Source: an uncultured Clostridia bacterium
GTDB taxonomy: Bacteria; Bacillota; Clostridia; Lachnospirales; Lachnospiraceae
Reading direction: 5' to 3'
Length of the DNA: 16,182 nt
Assembly: GCA_946186175.1 (NCBI GenBank)
Contig: CAMHMG010000037.1
Location: 1-16,182 of the forward strand
The position numbers and the translations under genes were made by a program. Shown in pieces: positions 15,356-16,182 of the stretch. How positions within the stretch are numbered: position 1 is the first letter of the stretch; the number at the start of each line of letters is the position of its first letter. Below the pieces are notes generated by a model that saw only the letters and a list, made by a program, of their open reading frames with translations, had not been told where the DNA came from and did no database searches.

Positions 15356-15445
15356 CTATTCAACTATCATCTCAAGAATACCCTCTATCACCTTATTAAC
15401 ATACTTATCCCTCGTTCTTCAACAGATACTTGTTGCTTATATCTT
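15356..15445 (-). pseudogene. short frameshifted coding remnant
   Basis: Just after the phosphoesterase stop, one frame reads IERVKDISNKYLLKNE and then stops. Removing one G from GAGGGAT would continue it as DKYVNKVIEGILEMIVE to a TAG at 15,358. The result looks like a normal protein C-terminus ending right before a terminator. The parent gene is not identifiable. Short length makes this tentative. Confidence 0.25.
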
Positions 15446-16182
15446 TTACCCTTTCAATTCCAGGACTCTCAGATACAACATGGTATGTTTATCATCAATC
15501 TCAACATCATCATGAAAATGTCCAAAATACCAATGTTTGTAATCGACAGTCATATCTATCTCAGTCAGAAAATCCGTAAGTGTATCAACAGCTCGAATCC
15601 TTCCCATGTCATACATCACTCTCGTACTTATACAATGAGTGATAATATAATCAACACAATTATTATGACGCTCCAGATTATGCCTTGCCTCCTCATATTC
15701 CTCTGGGCTTGGAAGCTCTCTCTCCCACCACGACACATTTTCTTTCCTATATTCCTTATCAGTACTCGATGCTCCTCACATGGTAAAAATGTTCTTTCCG
15801 TCAATTTCAAACACCTGTCCTCGCATCAAATGAATGACTGATGGCTTAATCCTGTGTATCTTCCCACCGTGCCATTCCTCCACAGGAAATGTATCCAGCA
15901 AAGCATGATTCTCATGATTGCCATCGACAAAAAGTGTTGTAAAATTACTTTCATCAAACCATTCCATCAGGTAATCATCTGTACCAATCTCTGATTTATG
16001 ACCGGGCGGAATCTCATAACCCGGGTTAGTTTCAGCAACATTCTCACCTCAATACCATACGTAACCAAAGTCACCTGCGACTATAACATAGTCATTCTTG
16101 GTTAATTCATTTTGTATGGGAAAACTATTTGTGTTAAACCTTAAAAAATCATAATCACGGTGCATATCGCCCGTCACAAATA
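15446..16182 (-). pseudogene. calcineurin-like metallophosphoesterase with two in-frame TGA codons (5' end outside window)
   Basis: A single minus-strand frame from the window edge to TAA at 15,446 encodes a metallophosphoesterase. It is interrupted only by TGA at 16,051-16,049 (after GDFGYVWY) and TGA at 15,778-15,776 (after KNIFTM, before GASS). All five metal-site motifs remain: GDMH, GDFG, GNHEN, ITHC and GHFHDD. Compared with relatives as I remember them, about 20 residues are missing between GASS and VSWW, and a Gly codon (GGA) probably became the second TGA. TGA is a normal stop in neighbouring genes, so this is most likely a young pseudogene. If ribosomes restart, fragments from ATG 15,967 and ATG 15,736 could be made, but each lacks part of the active site. 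Confidence 0.75.

Noticed and set aside
15776..16051. Selenocysteine or a changed genetic code at the two TGA codons of the phosphoesterase
   Set aside because: The positions correspond to Gly or non-catalytic residues, not Cys. No convincing recoding hairpin is seen just downstream, and TGA is the working stop of several adjacent genes with closely following starts.
1..16182. CRISPR array, tRNA/rRNA, insertion sequence or integrase
   Set aside because: No regularly spaced repeats, no tRNA-like cloverleaf or rRNA segment, and no transposase or recombinase motif were seen on either strand.

Overview
The window reads as a low-GC Firmicutes chromosome, most likely Lachnospiraceae or a close Clostridia relative. 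This rests on the AT-rich composition, strong GGAGG-type ribosome sites, sigma-A style promoters, and the relatives I recall for the DUF3791/DUF3990, DUF362 and PepD-type genes. Essentially all genes lie on the minus strand, so transcription runs from high to low coordinates.

Right edge (about 15,350-16,182): a metallophosphoesterase keeps all its metal-site motifs in one frame but is interrupted by two in-frame TGA codons. Behind it is a short frameshifted coding remnant, and then a terminator hairpin. Next (11,727-15,204) come an unrecognised 332-aa protein, a PepD-type (M20C) aminoacyl-histidine dipeptidase, and a DUF362 protein. The last two form a housekeeping operon. It ends at a perfect 43-bp palindrome that also abuts the promoter of the next gene.

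Centre (2,024-11,615): a DUF234-type ATPase with a C-terminal PD-(D/E)XK-like nuclease motif precedes a complete four-gene Wadjet anti-plasmid system in the order jetD-jetA-jetB-jetC. JetC is the SMC/MukB-like motor, JetA the kleisin-like subunit, JetB the KITE-like subunit and JetD the Toprim nuclease. The protein families and gene order suggest a type II system. A good promoter (TTGCTA-17-TATAAT) lies in front of jetD. The genes are tightly packed or overlapping, so they probably form one transcription unit.

Left part (1-2,000): a three-gene cassette follows, DUF3791, DUF3990 (ADP-ribosyltransferase-like) and another small protein. It has its own near-consensus promoter, an inverted-repeat operator candidate and a strong terminator, and it looks like a toxin-antitoxin module. 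Beyond it is an AAA ATPase (SMC/OLD-like N-terminal half) whose reading frame ends just inside the window, apparently by a one-base frameshift.

Taken together, 2-11.6 kb is a defence island: a plasmid-cleaving SMC machine with an ATPase-nuclease upstream and an ART-type toxin cassette downstream. Candidate novelties are the ART cassette, its coupling to Wadjet, the ATPase-nuclease with its palindromic promoter, and the interrupted phosphoesterase. I saw no tRNA, rRNA, CRISPR array, insertion sequence or integrase. No stretch of more than 300 bases lacks a gene.
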